The notes: generated from the letters alone by a model not told the origin. 36,704 nucleotides of DNA from an uncultured Alphaproteobacteria bacterium (GCA_945957365.1 CAMFKI010000035.1:1-36704); one strand, 5' to 3'. Positions 8,581-18,732 are shown, counted from the first letter of the stretch. Made by a program: numbers and translations.

Positions 8581-8865
8581 ATGGACAAGAAGCGTAAAGC
8601 TCTTCAAATTTCGGCACTGCTGACTGCGGTAAGCGGCGCGACGTTTTTGCTGTCTGGTTCCTCGGCACTGGCATCGACGGATCAGAATTGCTGGGATCCG
8701 CTGCACCCGCCCAGTGAGCAGCTCCGGCTCCATGGCTGCGCCTTCATCGAATATGGCCTGACCCCGCAAAACCAGCCCGGTGGCCCCGGTGGCCCTGGCG
8801 GTGGTGGAGGCGGTGGTGGCGGCGGCGGTGGCGGTGGCCCGCAGCCGGGTCCTTATTCCACCTAG
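8581..8865 (+). CDS. Small secreted glycine-rich protein
   Basis: A 94-residue protein. It starts MDKKRKALQISALLTAVSG and has a hydrophobic core and a likely signal-peptidase site after SSALA. The mature part is about 60 residues with two cysteines (QNCWDP and LHGCAF), which could form one disulfide. It ends in a low-complexity tail: GGPGGPG, then an unbroken run of about 14 glycines, then PQPGPYST. AGGGAG lies 7 bases before ATG 8581; the open frame extends upstream but without a good start. I do not recognise the family. It is the first gene of the glycan locus on this strand, so an exported or surface-attached role linked to that locus is plausible but unproven. Confidence 0.75.
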   Translation: MDKKRKALQISALLTAVSGATFLLSGSSALASTDQNCWDPLHPPSEQLRLHGCAFIEYGLTPQNQPGGPGGPGGGGGGGGGGGGGGPQPGPYST

Positions 8866-9025
8866 CTCCGGACGTTAACTGCAATCGATTTGAACTCTGG
8901 CGTTGAAAGTTGGCCGGGCTTAGCCTGTACTGACTTTCAACCTGTGCTTGGGGCGACCTGCGCCTGAAGCCTTCAACGCGAGACGCCGGGGGCCTGCCAT
9001 TAACGCTCCAGACCATCTTGATCTG

Positions 9026-11752
9026 ATGGCGCGCCGACCGCAGCCGGACGGTGCTTCGGCCGGCCGCGTCTGCATCGTCACCGGCGAAATCGCCGGACCC
9101 GACTACAATGGCGGGATCGGCACGGCGAACCGCGGCCTGGCGCTGGCGCTGCAGCGTGCGGGCTTTGCCGTCGATGTGCTCTACACCCGCGTCGAGGCCG
9201 GGCAGCCCTTCTCCTTCCGCCGCAGCTTCGAGGAGCAGGTCTCCGCCTTCCGCGCCCTCGGCATCGATCTGATGTGCATTGCGCATCAGGGCCGTTGGAA
9301 CGACTGGCTCGGAAAATCGCTCCGCGTGATGGAAGTGCTGCAGGCCGGGGCCTACGACATCGCGTTTTTCGACGACACCCATGGCACCGCCTATTACACC
9401 GCACTGGCCAAGCGGTCGGGTTCAGCGGAACTGGCGCGGACGGCGCTGGTGGTCGTCACCCACAGCGCGACGCAATGGATTGCCGACCTCAACCAGTCGC
9501 CCATTCAAACGCTGGCCGATGTCACGCTGCTGGAAATCGAGCGCCGCAGCATCGAACTTGCCGATTACGTCGTTTCCCCCAGCGCCTATATTCTCCGGAA
9601 ATACCAGTCCTATGGCTGGCAGCTGCCCGAGAAGACCCTGGTGCGGCCCAACATCCTGCCCTTCAGCAGCGAGCGGACTGCCCCTTCGCGTGAGCATCGT
9701 CATATAGACGAAATCGTATTCTTCGGCCGGCTGGAGCGCCGCAAGGGACTGTGGATGTTCTGCGAGGCCCTCGACCGGCTGAAATACCAGATCGCCGGAA
9801 CCAAGGTGACGTTCCTCGGCAAATTCACGCACGAAGATGGCGAGTCCACCGGCTTCACGCTGCTCCGCCGCTCCAGCGCGTGGCCCTTCGCCCCGACGCT
9901 TCTCTACAATTACGATCGCGACCAGGCCTTGTCGTACCTCAAGGGTGGCAACCGCCTCGCCGTCATGCCGTCGCGCGAGGACAACAGTCCCTGCGTCATA
10001 TTCGAGTGCCTGGTCGAGGGCATCCCGTTCATTGCCTCCGCCGGCAGCGGCGGACAGGAGCTGATCGCCACGGCGGATCATGCCGGCTGCCTGTTCCAGC
10101 CCACCGCCGAGCACCTGGCTGAGAAGCTGCGTCGCGTGCTCGCCGAGGGGGCGACGACGGCCCAGCCCTCCTTCATGCCGCAGGAAAACATCCGCCAGAC
10201 CGTTCAATGGGTGGCGGGGCTGGTCGCCGAGGCGCGCCGCGAGCCGGAGAGGCCCGAGGGCGCCGAAAAGCCGGCCCGCGGCTCCGCCAAGGACCCTGAC
10301 TGCACGCTGCTCCTGCTGGCGCCGGACGGCATGCCGCCGGAACTGATCGCGGACACGGGCTGCGAAACGGCACTGCGCCATCCTGATGCGCGCGTCGTGG
10401 TGCTGGCGGACGTCCTTGGCGAGGTCACCGCAGCGCTCGAGCGCCAGGGATCGGCGGTGCCTGCGAACCTGAGCTTCGGCAACATGACCGCCTTCGCCAA
10501 GCACACGGCCGCTGCCGGACGCGGCGCGGGCTTTCTCGCCCTGTGCAGGCTCGACCAGCCCGTGCCCGCCGCTGTCCTGGCGCGCGCCAGGTCGGCGTTC
10601 CGGGCGACGGGGATAGATGCCTTCACCGTCATGCGCGGGCATGCCGTCGAGATCGCACGGCCGGAACAGCCCTTCGTCTGCACCACGCGTTCGCACTGGA
10701 TGCCGGAACGCTTCAAGACCGGCAATGCACAGGCGCTGCTCGCCCTCGCGCAGGACAGCAACGCCGGCCTGCTGCTGCTGCGCCAGGACCGAGCCGACAT
10801 CCTGACCCGCATCGCCCCGCGCGATCCGCAACTCTGCCGACTGAAGGACATCGAACTCTACATCCACGAAGTGCTGCTGGCGCTGACCGCGGCGGGAGCC
10901 CGCTTCGAACTGCTGCCCGACTGCTATGTGCCGGCCGCGGCGATGCTGGGCACCAGCGAGACCTTCGCGCTGCCGGGCCTCGGGCTTCGTCACGTGACCG
11001 GTACCAAGGGCTATGCAGCGGGCTCGGAAAACGCGCTGCTGTCGCGCCTCACCATCGAGATGTTCGCGCGCGATGCGGCGCGGGTCAACGCGCTTCGCCA
11101 GCTCTCCGGCTTTGCCGCGCGGCTGGGCGACGCCATTCTCGATGACAAGAGCTACTGGCCGGCGTCCCGCGCCTTCACGACGTTTTCGCGCGTTGCACAG
11201 GCGGCAGGACGCCCTGCCCTGGCGCTGTCCCTCGTCACGAGGTCGATTGGCGCCGATGTTTCGCCCCAGTCTGGCGCCGCGCCGAGCCCGGCCGACATCG
11301 TGACGGCGCTGGCGCAGACCGTCAGCCTCGCCGGACTGCTGGCCGGCGGCGCCTATGACCGGATGAACCTCAACCATGAATGGTCGCTGCGTTTCGACGT
11401 CGCCAAGGAAGAGATCGAGGTTCATCCCAACGGCGCGCACGAGGGCGACGCGACGCTGATCTTCTCGAACGTGTCGTTCCCCGGCCCAGCCCTGTTCATG
11501 GCGGATCTCGAATTGTGGGACACGGCAAGGGGTCCGGTGAAGTTCGAGGTTCACCTGCTGTCGGAAACCGCCGGAGCCCAGCAGTTCGAGTGGGTCCTCC
11601 AACCGGGCGACCGCAAGTCCATATCGTTCACGCTGCCGCATGCCTATGAGGCCGGATGCGACGTCATGCTGGCGACCCGCATGCTCAGCCGCCGCGAATC
11701 CACGGAGGGAGCTCATGCCAAGTGGCACCGGCCGTCGTTCAGGCCACTCTGA
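9026..11752 (+). CDS. Large GT4-family glycosyltransferase with C-terminal extension (first tandem copy)
   Basis: About 908 residues from ATG 9026; the frame stays open upstream to a TTG at 8948, and no strong ribosome-binding site marks either. The first ~400 residues form a GT-B glycosyltransferase of family GT4. The N-terminal glycine loop is YNGGIGTANRG near residue 30, the C-terminal domain begins at FFGRLERRKGLWMF, and the donor-site signature PSREDNSPCVIFECL lies near residue 320. There D-x7-E replaces the usual E-x7-E. The middle part (~430-720) looks like a worn GT-A domain without a clear DxD. The last ~100 residues look like a beta-sandwich. The next gene is a full-length paralogue with the same plan. 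The sugar donor and acceptor cannot be read from sequence. Confidence 0.88.
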   Translation: MARRPQPDGASAGRVCIVTGEIAGPDYNGGIGTANRGLALALQRAGFAVDVLYTRVEAGQPFSFRRSFEEQVSAFRALGIDLMCIAHQGRWNDWLGKSLRVMEVLQAGAYDIAFFDDTHGTAYYTALAKRSGSAELARTALVVVTHSATQWIADLNQSPIQTLADVTLLEIERRSIELADYVVSPSAYILRKYQSYGWQLPEKTLVRPNILPFSSERTAPSREHRHIDEIVFFGRLERRKGLWMFCEALDRLKYQIAGTKVTFLGKFTHEDGESTGFTLLRRSSAWPFAPTLLYNYDRDQALSYLKGGNRLAVMPSREDNSPCVIFECLVEGIPFIASAGSGGQELIATADHAGCLFQPTAEHLAEKLRRVLAEGATTAQPSFMPQENIRQTVQWVAGLVAEARREPERPEGAEKPARGSAKDPDCTLLLLAPDGMPPELIADTGCETALRHPDARVVVLADVLGEVTAALERQGSAVPANLSFGNMTAFAKHTAAAGRGAGFLALCRLDQPVPAAVLARARSAFRATGIDAFTVMRGHAVEIARPEQPFVCTTRSHWMPERFKTGNAQALLALAQDSNAGLLLLRQDRADILTRIAPRDPQLCRLKDIELYIHEVLLALTAAGARFELLPDCYVPAAAMLGTSETFALPGLGLRHVTGTKGYAAGSENALLSRLTIEMFARDAARVNALRQLSGFAARLGDAILDDKSYWPASRAFTTFSRVAQAAGRPALALSLVTRSIGADVSPQSGAAPSPADIVTALAQTVSLAGLLAGGAYDRMNLNHEWSLRFDVAKEEIEVHPNGAHEGDATLIFSNVSFPGPALFMADLELWDTARGPVKFEVHLLSETAGAQQFEWVLQPGDRKSISFTLPHAYEAGCDVMLATRMLSRRESTEGAHAKWHRPSFRPL

Positions 11753-14483
11753 GATGCGCAAGACATCCGCACCGCAGAAGCCCGCAGGTTTCGCCCCCCT
11801 TCCCGGATCGGCCCGGAAGACGGCAGGCCTGCCGCTGAAGGTCTGCGTCGTCACCTCGGAGATCCTGGGACCGGTGAAGAATGGCGGCATCGGCACCGCC
11901 ACCAGCGCGCTGATCGATCACCTTGCCGGGGACGGCCACGACGTCACCATCCTCTATACGCACGTGCAGCGCGGCGAACCCGACTGCGCCGAGCGGAACT
12001 GGGCGCACTGGGTGGACCTGCTGGCCAGGCGCAGCATCGCGCTCGTCCATATCGCGCATGACGGAGACTATCGCGACTGGCTGCTGAAATCCTGGCTGGT
12101 CAAGATGCACCTCGGCGCCCACGACTACGACGCCGTGTATTTCAACGAACATCACGGCAGCGCCTATTACGCCCTCGCCGCCAAGCGCGCCGGCCTCCAG
12201 CCCTTCGCCAGCCAGGTCCATTGCGTCATCACCCATGGATCCATCGAATGGGTGATGAACACCAACGACCAGCATCTCCAGCGCGCCGCCGACTTGCTGA
12301 TGATGGGCATCGAACGACGCAGCGTCGAATGGGCGGACGCCGTCATCGGACCCAGCCAGTATCTGCTGCAGGAATACCAGGCCTATGGCTGGAAACTGCC
12401 GGTCCACACCTATCGCCAGCCCTATGCCTTCCCGATCGCGACGCAGCGCCGGCCGCGCAGCCGGACGAAGGTCGACGAGCTGGTGTTCTTCGGCAGGCTC
12501 GAGACGCGCAAGGGCCTGTGGCTGTTCTGCGAGGCGCTCGACCGCATGGGCCAGGACCTGCGCGGACGCAAGATCACCTTCATGGGCCGCCCGAGCGAAG
12601 TCGCCGGCCTGCAAAGCCCGCTGTTCATCCTGTCGCGCGCCGAGAAGTGGCCCTGCGAGGTGAACCTGCTGCTCGACTACAGCCAGGAACAGGCGCTCGC
12701 CTACCTGGCGGAGCCCGGCCGGGTTGCGGTGATGCCATCGCTCGCCGACAACAGCCCGTGCGTCGTCTATGAATGCATGCAGCAGCAGATCCCGTTCATC
12801 GCCACGTCGGGGAGCGGTGCGGACGAACTGGTGCACGAGGACTGCTCGGCCATCATGTGCCCAGCCAATGCGATCGAGCTGGCGGAGAAGCTTTCGGACG
12901 TGCTGCAGAATGGCGCCTCGACGGCATGGCCACGGTTCGAGGCGGCGGAAAACCTCGCACGCTGGACCGCGTGGAACCGGCTGCTGGCCGATCCGCGGGC
13001 GCGCCGGGACTTCCTCGCAGCGTCTTCGCCCGACAGAGCCGCCAAGGGCGCCACTCCGGCGGTCGCGTCGGCCTTCCTGATGATCGACGATCGCAGTGTG
13101 CCGCTCGGTGAGCTGTTCGACCGGTTCCAGAACCATGTGGAGCGCTTCGGGCAACTGGGGCGGTTCGCCTTCCTGACCACCCGCGATGAACCCTTGCGCA
13201 GCCTGATCGAAGGCGTCCTGCAGGCGCGGGCCAGCCAGGCTGGCGCCGAATTCAGCCTGCTGCAGCCGGCAACGCTGGGCCGCTTCCTGCAATCGGTCCG
13301 CAAAGGCAACTGCTGCCTCTTCGTCACCGACATCTGCGACGAGATGAGCGATGCCTTCGTGGAAGTCAGCCGCAGCATGCGGGCCAGCAACGCGGCCGTG
13401 GCCGTGACCTGCGCCGCGGCGGTCCGGCGGTCACCCGAGGACATACCGACCATCGTGGAATTGCCGGCAGGCGACCTTCCGGCTGCAGGCGGCCTCGGGA
13501 TGCCCATCACCTCCTCGGCATGGAGCGTGGCCGGGACGATGGTGGCGGACTACCTCAAGGCCTCCGACTTCGCCGATCCCGTCACCGGCCAGCCGATCCC
13601 CGCGCAGGACGTGGGCCAGCTTCTGTTCCATCGCCTGATCATCGCCGGCCAGCCCGTTCGCCTCATTCCCGAGGTCGGAACCGTGCGCACCACCGAGGCC
13701 CGCCACGCCGCCCACCACAGGCACTGGTACGGATCATCGGTTCTGCATGCCGAAGCCCTTGACGTGAAGCCGGTCGTCTATCAGGACGCTGCCGCATGGC
13801 TGGCCGTCAGCGCCTTCGGCCTCAGGGGCGCCACTCCTCCCGAGCGGCCTGCCAGCATGAGCCTGCTGCCGGTGGGCCATCCCCTCAGGGAGATTGCACA
13901 CAGCGGAACCGAGACCGCGGACATCAGCCGCTATGCCGCCGCCATGGGCCGGCCGGACCAGGCCATGCAGGTCTCGGTGGCGGCAGAAATCGATGTCGGC
14001 GTCGAGGAGCTGCTCGCCATCGCGGTGCGATCGGTGCGCGAGCGGGTGCCGATCGACCTGCTCGCCCTTCTCTCGCTCAGGGTCAAGCCCGACACGGCTC
14101 CGGCCGCGCTCAGGATCCTCCGGGCCTCGACGGCCAACCTCGCACTGTCACGCAGTCCCCAGGGCCTCTTCGTGCAGTTCGGCGATGTGGACCTGCGCGC
14201 CGGCACGGCGACCTTTTTCGATGTTGCCCTCTCCGGACACGCGGCTTACACGCTCGTCTACAAGGCCGGAGGCAGCGAGCATTGCGATATCGGGGCGAGC
14301 ATCATCGACCAGGCGACGGGTGCCACCCTCGGCAGCGTCACCGAGCGCGTCAGGGCGAACCACGAACAGGAGATCGAGATTCCGCTGCACGGCATCCACG
14401 GCATGTTCTGCATCATCGTGGAGATCACCACGGCCGCGCGCAGCCAGCCCGCGCTCACCATCAGCCGCATGCGGATCGCGTGA
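11715..14483 (+). CDS. Large GT4-family glycosyltransferase with C-terminal extension (second tandem copy)
   Basis: A 922-residue protein, paralogous to the preceding gene and overlapping it by 38 bases. The start at ATG 11715 has a strong ribosome-binding site, GGAGGGA at 11704-11710. The GT4 part (about residues 40-430) has VKNGGIGTATSAL, FFGRLETRKGLWLF and PSLADNSPCVVYECM, again with D-x7-E. The central region has no recognisable catalytic motif. It ends in a ~100-residue stretch rich in alternating hydrophobics (FGDVDLRAGTATFFDVALSG), probably a beta-sandwich. The two copies probably add related sugars to the same glycan or lipid carrier. A short gap leads to galE, and all three genes likely share a transcript. 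Confidence 0.88.
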   Translation: MPSGTGRRSGHSEMRKTSAPQKPAGFAPLPGSARKTAGLPLKVCVVTSEILGPVKNGGIGTATSALIDHLAGDGHDVTILYTHVQRGEPDCAERNWAHWVDLLARRSIALVHIAHDGDYRDWLLKSWLVKMHLGAHDYDAVYFNEHHGSAYYALAAKRAGLQPFASQVHCVITHGSIEWVMNTNDQHLQRAADLLMMGIERRSVEWADAVIGPSQYLLQEYQAYGWKLPVHTYRQPYAFPIATQRRPRSRTKVDELVFFGRLETRKGLWLFCEALDRMGQDLRGRKITFMGRPSEVAGLQSPLFILSRAEKWPCEVNLLLDYSQEQALAYLAEPGRVAVMPSLADNSPCVVYECMQQQIPFIATSGSGADELVHEDCSAIMCPANAIELAEKLSDVLQNGASTAWPRFEAAENLARWTAWNRLLADPRARRDFLAASSPDRAAKGATPAVASAFLMIDDRSVPLGELFDRFQNHVERFGQLGRFAFLTTRDEPLRSLIEGVLQARASQAGAEFSLLQPATLGRFLQSVRKGNCCLFVTDICDEMSDAFVEVSRSMRASNAAVAVTCAAAVRRSPEDIPTIVELPAGDLPAAGGLGMPITSSAWSVAGTMVADYLKASDFADPVTGQPIPAQDVGQLLFHRLIIAGQPVRLIPEVGTVRTTEARHAAHHRHWYGSSVLHAEALDVKPVVYQDAAAWLAVSAFGLRGATPPERPASMSLLPVGHPLREIAHSGTETADISRYAAAMGRPDQAMQVSVAAEIDVGVEELLAIAVRSVRERVPIDLLALLSLRVKPDTAPAALRILRASTANLALSRSPQGLFVQFGDVDLRAGTATFFDVALSGHAAYTLVYKAGGSEHCDIGASIIDQATGATLGSVTERVRANHEQEIEIPLHGIHGMFCIIVEITTAARSQPALTISRMRIA

Positions 14484-14508
14484 TGCAGGCTCCCGTGGCG
14501 GTGATGGC

Positions 14509-15504
14509 ATGAGCCGGTTCCTGATCACCGGCGGTGCCGGCTATATCGGCAGCCACACGGCGAAGCTTCTCGCGACGTCGGGCCATGACATCGTGGTCTT
14601 CGACAACCTGTCGCGCGGTCACCGCGACCTGGTGCGCTGGGGGCCGCTGATCGAGGGCGACATCCGCGATACGGCGCTGCTGCGCGAGGCGCTGCGCTGG
14701 TTCAGGCCGGACGCCGTGATCCATTTCGCGGCCATCGCCTATGTCGGGGAATCCGTCGCCAGGCCGGACCTCTATTACGACAACAACACGGCCGGCACGC
14801 TGTCGCTGCTCCGCGCCATGAAGGAGGCGCCCTGTTCCAACCTGATCGTCTCGTCGACCTGCGCCACCTATGGCCAGCCGGCACGCATGCCGATCACCGA
14901 GGAGACGCCACAGCTGCCCTTGAACCCCTACGGCCAGTCCAAGCTGATGATGGAAATCATGTGCGCGGATTTCGCCGCGGCCTTCGGCCTGCACTACATG
15001 GCGCTGCGCTACTTCAACGCCTGTGGCTGCGACCCCGATGGCGAGACCGGCGAGCGCCACGATCCCGAACCTCACCTCATCCCGCGTGCCCTGATGGCTG
15101 CCGATGGCGAGATCGACCGGCTCGACGTGTTCGGCGGCGATTATCCCACCCCGGACGGCACCTGCGTGCGTGACTATATCCATGTCTCGGACCTGGCAGC
15201 GGCGCACATGGCGGGCGCGCTGCACCTGATGGACGGCGGCGCCTCCGGCGCGCTGAACCTCGGCACCGGCCGCGGCATCAGCGTGAAGGAGATCATCGAC
15301 GCGGCGGAGCGGGTGACCGGCAAGCCGGTTCCCCACCGCGTCTCGGCGCGCCGTGCCGGCGATCCGGCGGTGCTGGTGGCGGCCACCAACAAGGCCAATG
15401 CCGTTCTCGACTGGAAGGCGCGGCACAGCGACATCGACAACATCCTGGCGACCGCCTGGGCCTGGCACCGGCAGGAACGCAACCAGACGAAGCGGCGCCT
15501 CTAG
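14509..15504 (+). CDS. galE: UDP-glucose 4-epimerase (GalE-type)
   Basis: A 331-residue short-chain dehydrogenase of the extended type. The NAD-binding loop TGGAGYIGSH covers residues 7-16. The catalytic triad appears as the Ser/Thr of SSTCATYG (115-122) and YxxxK at Y141-K145 (NPYGQSK). The block YFNACGCDPDGETGERHDP and the later VRDYIHVSDLAAAH are standard for GalE. It interconverts UDP-glucose and UDP-galactose in the cytoplasm and so supplies donor sugar. It lies 25 bases after the second GT4 gene. Residual uncertainty is whether it acts on UDP-glucose or on the N-acetyl or uronic-acid forms. Confidence 0.92.
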   Translation: MSRFLITGGAGYIGSHTAKLLATSGHDIVVFDNLSRGHRDLVRWGPLIEGDIRDTALLREALRWFRPDAVIHFAAIAYVGESVARPDLYYDNNTAGTLSLLRAMKEAPCSNLIVSSTCATYGQPARMPITEETPQLPLNPYGQSKLMMEIMCADFAAAFGLHYMALRYFNACGCDPDGETGERHDPEPHLIPRALMAADGEIDRLDVFGGDYPTPDGTCVRDYIHVSDLAAAHMAGALHLMDGGASGALNLGTGRGISVKEIIDAAERVTGKPVPHRVSARRAGDPAVLVAATNKANAVLDWKARHSDIDNILATAWAWHRQERNQTKRRL

Positions 15505-15666
15505 CGGGCGATGGCCCCACGGAGATCTGGCATCGGCGAGCCGTAAACCATCCCGCAAGATGCTCCGCTTCCGGGCGCTGCGCAGCTTGCATGCCATGCC
15601 CGTTTCCGCCACTATTCATCTGGAAATTCAATACGGTAAAATCGGGCGTTCGACAGAGTTCAGCAC

Positions 15667-18660
15667 ATGGCAGGCAGCAGGAAAACCCGCCGGACGGACG
15701 TGACCGTCAACCGCCCGCTGGACGTCTCCCTGTCTTCCTGGTCACTCGGACTTCACAGTCCGGTGCTGCGGCGGCCCATCCGGCCACTGGCGCTGCGCCA
15801 CGCGGATTTCGAAGACAAGTATGATTTTCACACCGTCTTCTATGACTGTTTCTGGTCGGCCGACGGCAAGGAGCTGCGACTGATCGGACCGCCGCTTCAG
15901 AACCTCGCCGACGACCTCGGCATGCGCATCTACGCCATGCCGTCGGGAGAACAGCTCACGCCTGTGGCCGACTCGCGCGCCTTCATCGCGGGCCTCCGCA
16001 TCAGGGCGCCGTCCACGCTGCACTATCTCAGGATCGAGAGTGCGGCCGGAACCGCCTTCGTCGCGCCGCAGCCCAACCTGTCCTCGCTGTTTGCCGGTCG
16101 GCGGGTGGTGATGACGCTGAGCCAAAACAACGAACTCGAGTGGATCAGGGACTGGATCATCCACCACCAGCGCCAGCACGGATGTGATGCGGCCCTGGTC
16201 TACGACAACAATTCGACGCGCTACGACATCTCCGAACTGAAGGGCTGCCTCGCTTCCATTCCCGGCATCACCGGCCTCGCGGTCAACTGGCCGTTTCGCT
16301 ACGGTCCCTTCGATGGCAGGCATCCTCTCACCTACGAACTGTGGGAAGGACATTTCTGCCAGTTCGGCATGCTCGAGCACGCGCGCTACCGCTTCCTCAC
16401 GACGGCGAGCTGCGCGCTCAACCTCGACATCGACGAGCTGGTGACCTGCGCCAGCGGCGAGAGCATCTGCGAACTGACCGAAAAATCCAGCACCGGCCAC
16501 CTGAAGTTCGGCGGCAAGTGGGTGGAGACATTCCGTTCATCGCGGACGGACCCCGCCAGCAAGCCGCTGCATCGCGATTTCTGGCATCGCAGCTCGGCAC
16601 GCACCCAGGGCTGCGAAACCAAATATGCCGTCGTGCCGTCGCGCGTGCCGGACTTCGCGCAGTTCGCCGTGCACGACATCTACCGTCACGCCGACAGCGA
16701 ACTCCAGCCGGGCATCGAACTGCGTCACTTCAAGGCGCTCAACACCAACTGGACCGTCGACCGGCCCGACCGGCTTCAGGAGCGCACCAGCGCCAAGGCG
16801 ACGCCGGCCGGTCTGGCGCCGGACAAGCCGCTGGCCGCCCTGCTCAAGTCGACGTTCAAGGGTGTGCCCCGGCTGCAGCCGGCCTTTGCTGCCGCCAGCC
16901 CTGACACCGCCGTCTACCAGTCGCGCCAGAAGAGCGCGCAGCTGCTGCGTGCCGGCCGGCTTGCCGAGGCCGAGGCCGAAGCCGCGAGGAACATCGCCAC
17001 CGCACGTGACTGGCCGAGCCTTCACCTGCACCACGCGATCCTGCTCGAACGGAAGGGCGACACCGAGGGCGCGAAGGCCGAAAGGGATGAAGCGCGGCGC
17101 CTGCAGGAGGCCTTTGGCGTCACCAACTATGAACTCGGCCGCTACAACATGCATACCGGCCACTATGCCGTCGCCGCCCGGCTCCTGCACCGGGCCATCC
17201 GTCTCACCCCCGATTTTGCCGCATCCTATTTGGCTCTCGGCAAGCTGTACTGGATGTCGGGCCGGCATCGGACCGGAGACCGGATCATCAGGCTGGGTCT
17301 GGAGCGGGTACCGGACTCGGTACTGCTCAACCAGGCGGAGGCCGACATCCTGTACTCGACCGGCCGCCCGGCCCTGGCCATCGGCTATGTCGACCGGGCC
17401 CTGGCCGCGTCCCCCCACAACGGCCAGTTACTGGTGTTGCGCTCCCGCATCCTGCGGGCGCTGCGGCGCCTTCCGGAAGCCCGCGCCACGGCCGAAGCCG
17501 CGGTTTCACTGCAATCGGATCCAGCCTTCTGCATCGAGCAGATCGTGGCGGCGATCGACCATCCCTTCGAGGTTCACTATCCCGATGCAGACGTCATGAC
17601 AGCGCAGCTGGAGCTGGTGCAGTGCCTCATGGCGACGGAGGAGCTGGCGGCGGCCCTCGATGTGGCGAGGCAGGCCAGCGAAGCCTTTCCAAATCGGCCA
17701 TACCCGCATGAATCCTGCTTTCTCGTGCTGCAGCAGATGGGCGACGACCGCGCCGCCCGACGCCACCTCGACGAGGCCATACGTCTGGCGCGGCGCGACC
17801 TGATGAACTTTCCGCCGCAGACCCTGGGCCGGCAGAAGGAACAGGAATGGTATGAGATGCGGCTCAACTATCTCTGGTACCTGCTGCACTGCGCCGGCCG
17901 CTCGGAAGAATCGACCGAGATCCTCGCCCAGGCCCTGCAGTACTACCCGGACAGCTACATCACGGCCCTGCGGCTCATCTATCAGCTCAGCTCGGAGGAC
18001 CGCATCGACGAAGCGCTGATTCAGACCGAGAAATCCATCAGCAGCTTTCCGCGCAATCCCGAAATCATCATCGAACGCGGCCGCCTCCTCGAACGCAAGG
18101 GAGACAACAAGGGCGCCATCGAGGCCTTCCGCGCGGCCATCCGCCTGGGCGCGCGATATGCCTGGCTGATGAGCCATGTCGCGCATCTTCTCATCCAGGG
18201 CGGAGAACTGGTCGAAGCGCACGCGCTGCTGGACGAAGCCCTCGCGCTCGACGCCAATCATGCCCTGAGCCACTATCGTCTGGGTGAAATTCTCTGGAAG
18301 GGCGCAAATCCCCGCGCTGCAATCGACGCGTGGCGAAGGGCCGTCAACCTGGCGCCGGGGGAAGCCTGGCTGTGGAGCCACCTTGGCGGCCAGCTCGTCG
18401 AGATCGGAGAGTTCGCCGAGGCGGAGGATGCGCTCCATCGTGCCGAACACCTCAACCCCGGCGACATGCTCACGCACTTCCGTCTCGGACGGCTGGCGGA
18501 GGAGCGCGGCGAGACGGAGCAGGCCTTGCTGTGGCACGCGAAGGCGGTCGCCAGTCCGGAGACGCCGGCCTGGCTATGGCGCCATTATGGTGAACTGCTC
18601 CGCAGTCTGGGCAAGACGGAAGAAGCAGCCTCGGCGCTGGAATTGAGCGAGCGCCGCTGA
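15667..18660 (+). CDS. GT-A glycosyltransferase (GT2/GT92-like) fused to TPR repeats
   Basis: A 997-residue protein in two parts. Residues ~145-420 resemble the GT92/Glyco_tranf_2_4 type. The strand-start MTLSQNNELEWIRDWI is followed by LVYDNNST and by LNLDIDELV, whose DID is the likely metal-binding DxD. From about residue 415 to the end it is alpha-helical TPR solenoid, with repeats such as AARLLHRAIRLTPDFAASYL and AEDALHRAEHLNPGDMLTHF. TPR parts in such fusions commonly hold a protein partner or acceptor, as in O-GlcNAc transferase. A 162-base gap separates it from galE, so it may have its own promoter. It converges with the sulfotransferase gene. Acceptor and sugar are unknown. Confidence 0.82.
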   Translation: MAGSRKTRRTDVTVNRPLDVSLSSWSLGLHSPVLRRPIRPLALRHADFEDKYDFHTVFYDCFWSADGKELRLIGPPLQNLADDLGMRIYAMPSGEQLTPVADSRAFIAGLRIRAPSTLHYLRIESAAGTAFVAPQPNLSSLFAGRRVVMTLSQNNELEWIRDWIIHHQRQHGCDAALVYDNNSTRYDISELKGCLASIPGITGLAVNWPFRYGPFDGRHPLTYELWEGHFCQFGMLEHARYRFLTTASCALNLDIDELVTCASGESICELTEKSSTGHLKFGGKWVETFRSSRTDPASKPLHRDFWHRSSARTQGCETKYAVVPSRVPDFAQFAVHDIYRHADSELQPGIELRHFKALNTNWTVDRPDRLQERTSAKATPAGLAPDKPLAALLKSTFKGVPRLQPAFAAASPDTAVYQSRQKSAQLLRAGRLAEAEAEAARNIATARDWPSLHLHHAILLERKGDTEGAKAERDEARRLQEAFGVTNYELGRYNMHTGHYAVAARLLHRAIRLTPDFAASYLALGKLYWMSGRHRTGDRIIRLGLERVPDSVLLNQAEADILYSTGRPALAIGYVDRALAASPHNGQLLVLRSRILRALRRLPEARATAEAAVSLQSDPAFCIEQIVAAIDHPFEVHYPDADVMTAQLELVQCLMATEELAAALDVARQASEAFPNRPYPHESCFLVLQQMGDDRAARRHLDEAIRLARRDLMNFPPQTLGRQKEQEWYEMRLNYLWYLLHCAGRSEESTEILAQALQYYPDSYITALRLIYQLSSEDRIDEALIQTEKSISSFPRNPEIIIERGRLLERKGDNKGAIEAFRAAIRLGARYAWLMSHVAHLLIQGGELVEAHALLDEALALDANHALSHYRLGEILWKGANPRAAIDAWRRAVNLAPGEAWLWSHLGGQLVEIGEFAEAEDALHRAEHLNPGDMLTHFRLGRLAEERGETEQALLWHAKAVASPETPAWLWRHYGELLRSLGKTEEAASALELSERR

Positions 18661-18732
18661 GCGGCAGCGGTCGAGGTTCGAGACGTACCCGGCAGCCACT
18701 CTCCGCAGGGCACGGGGCCGGCGCGCCAGTTG

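Noticed and set aside
8948..9025. TTG start for the first GT4 gene
   Set aside because: It would add 26 residues rich in Arg/Pro/Ala with no ribosome-binding site; the ATG at 9026 gives the usual short N-terminus before the first beta strand.
9422..11902. Minus-strand open frame of 826 codons opposite the first GT4 gene
   Set aside because: The opposite strand encodes a clear glycosyltransferase with conserved motifs; this frame has none and is a GC-driven shadow.
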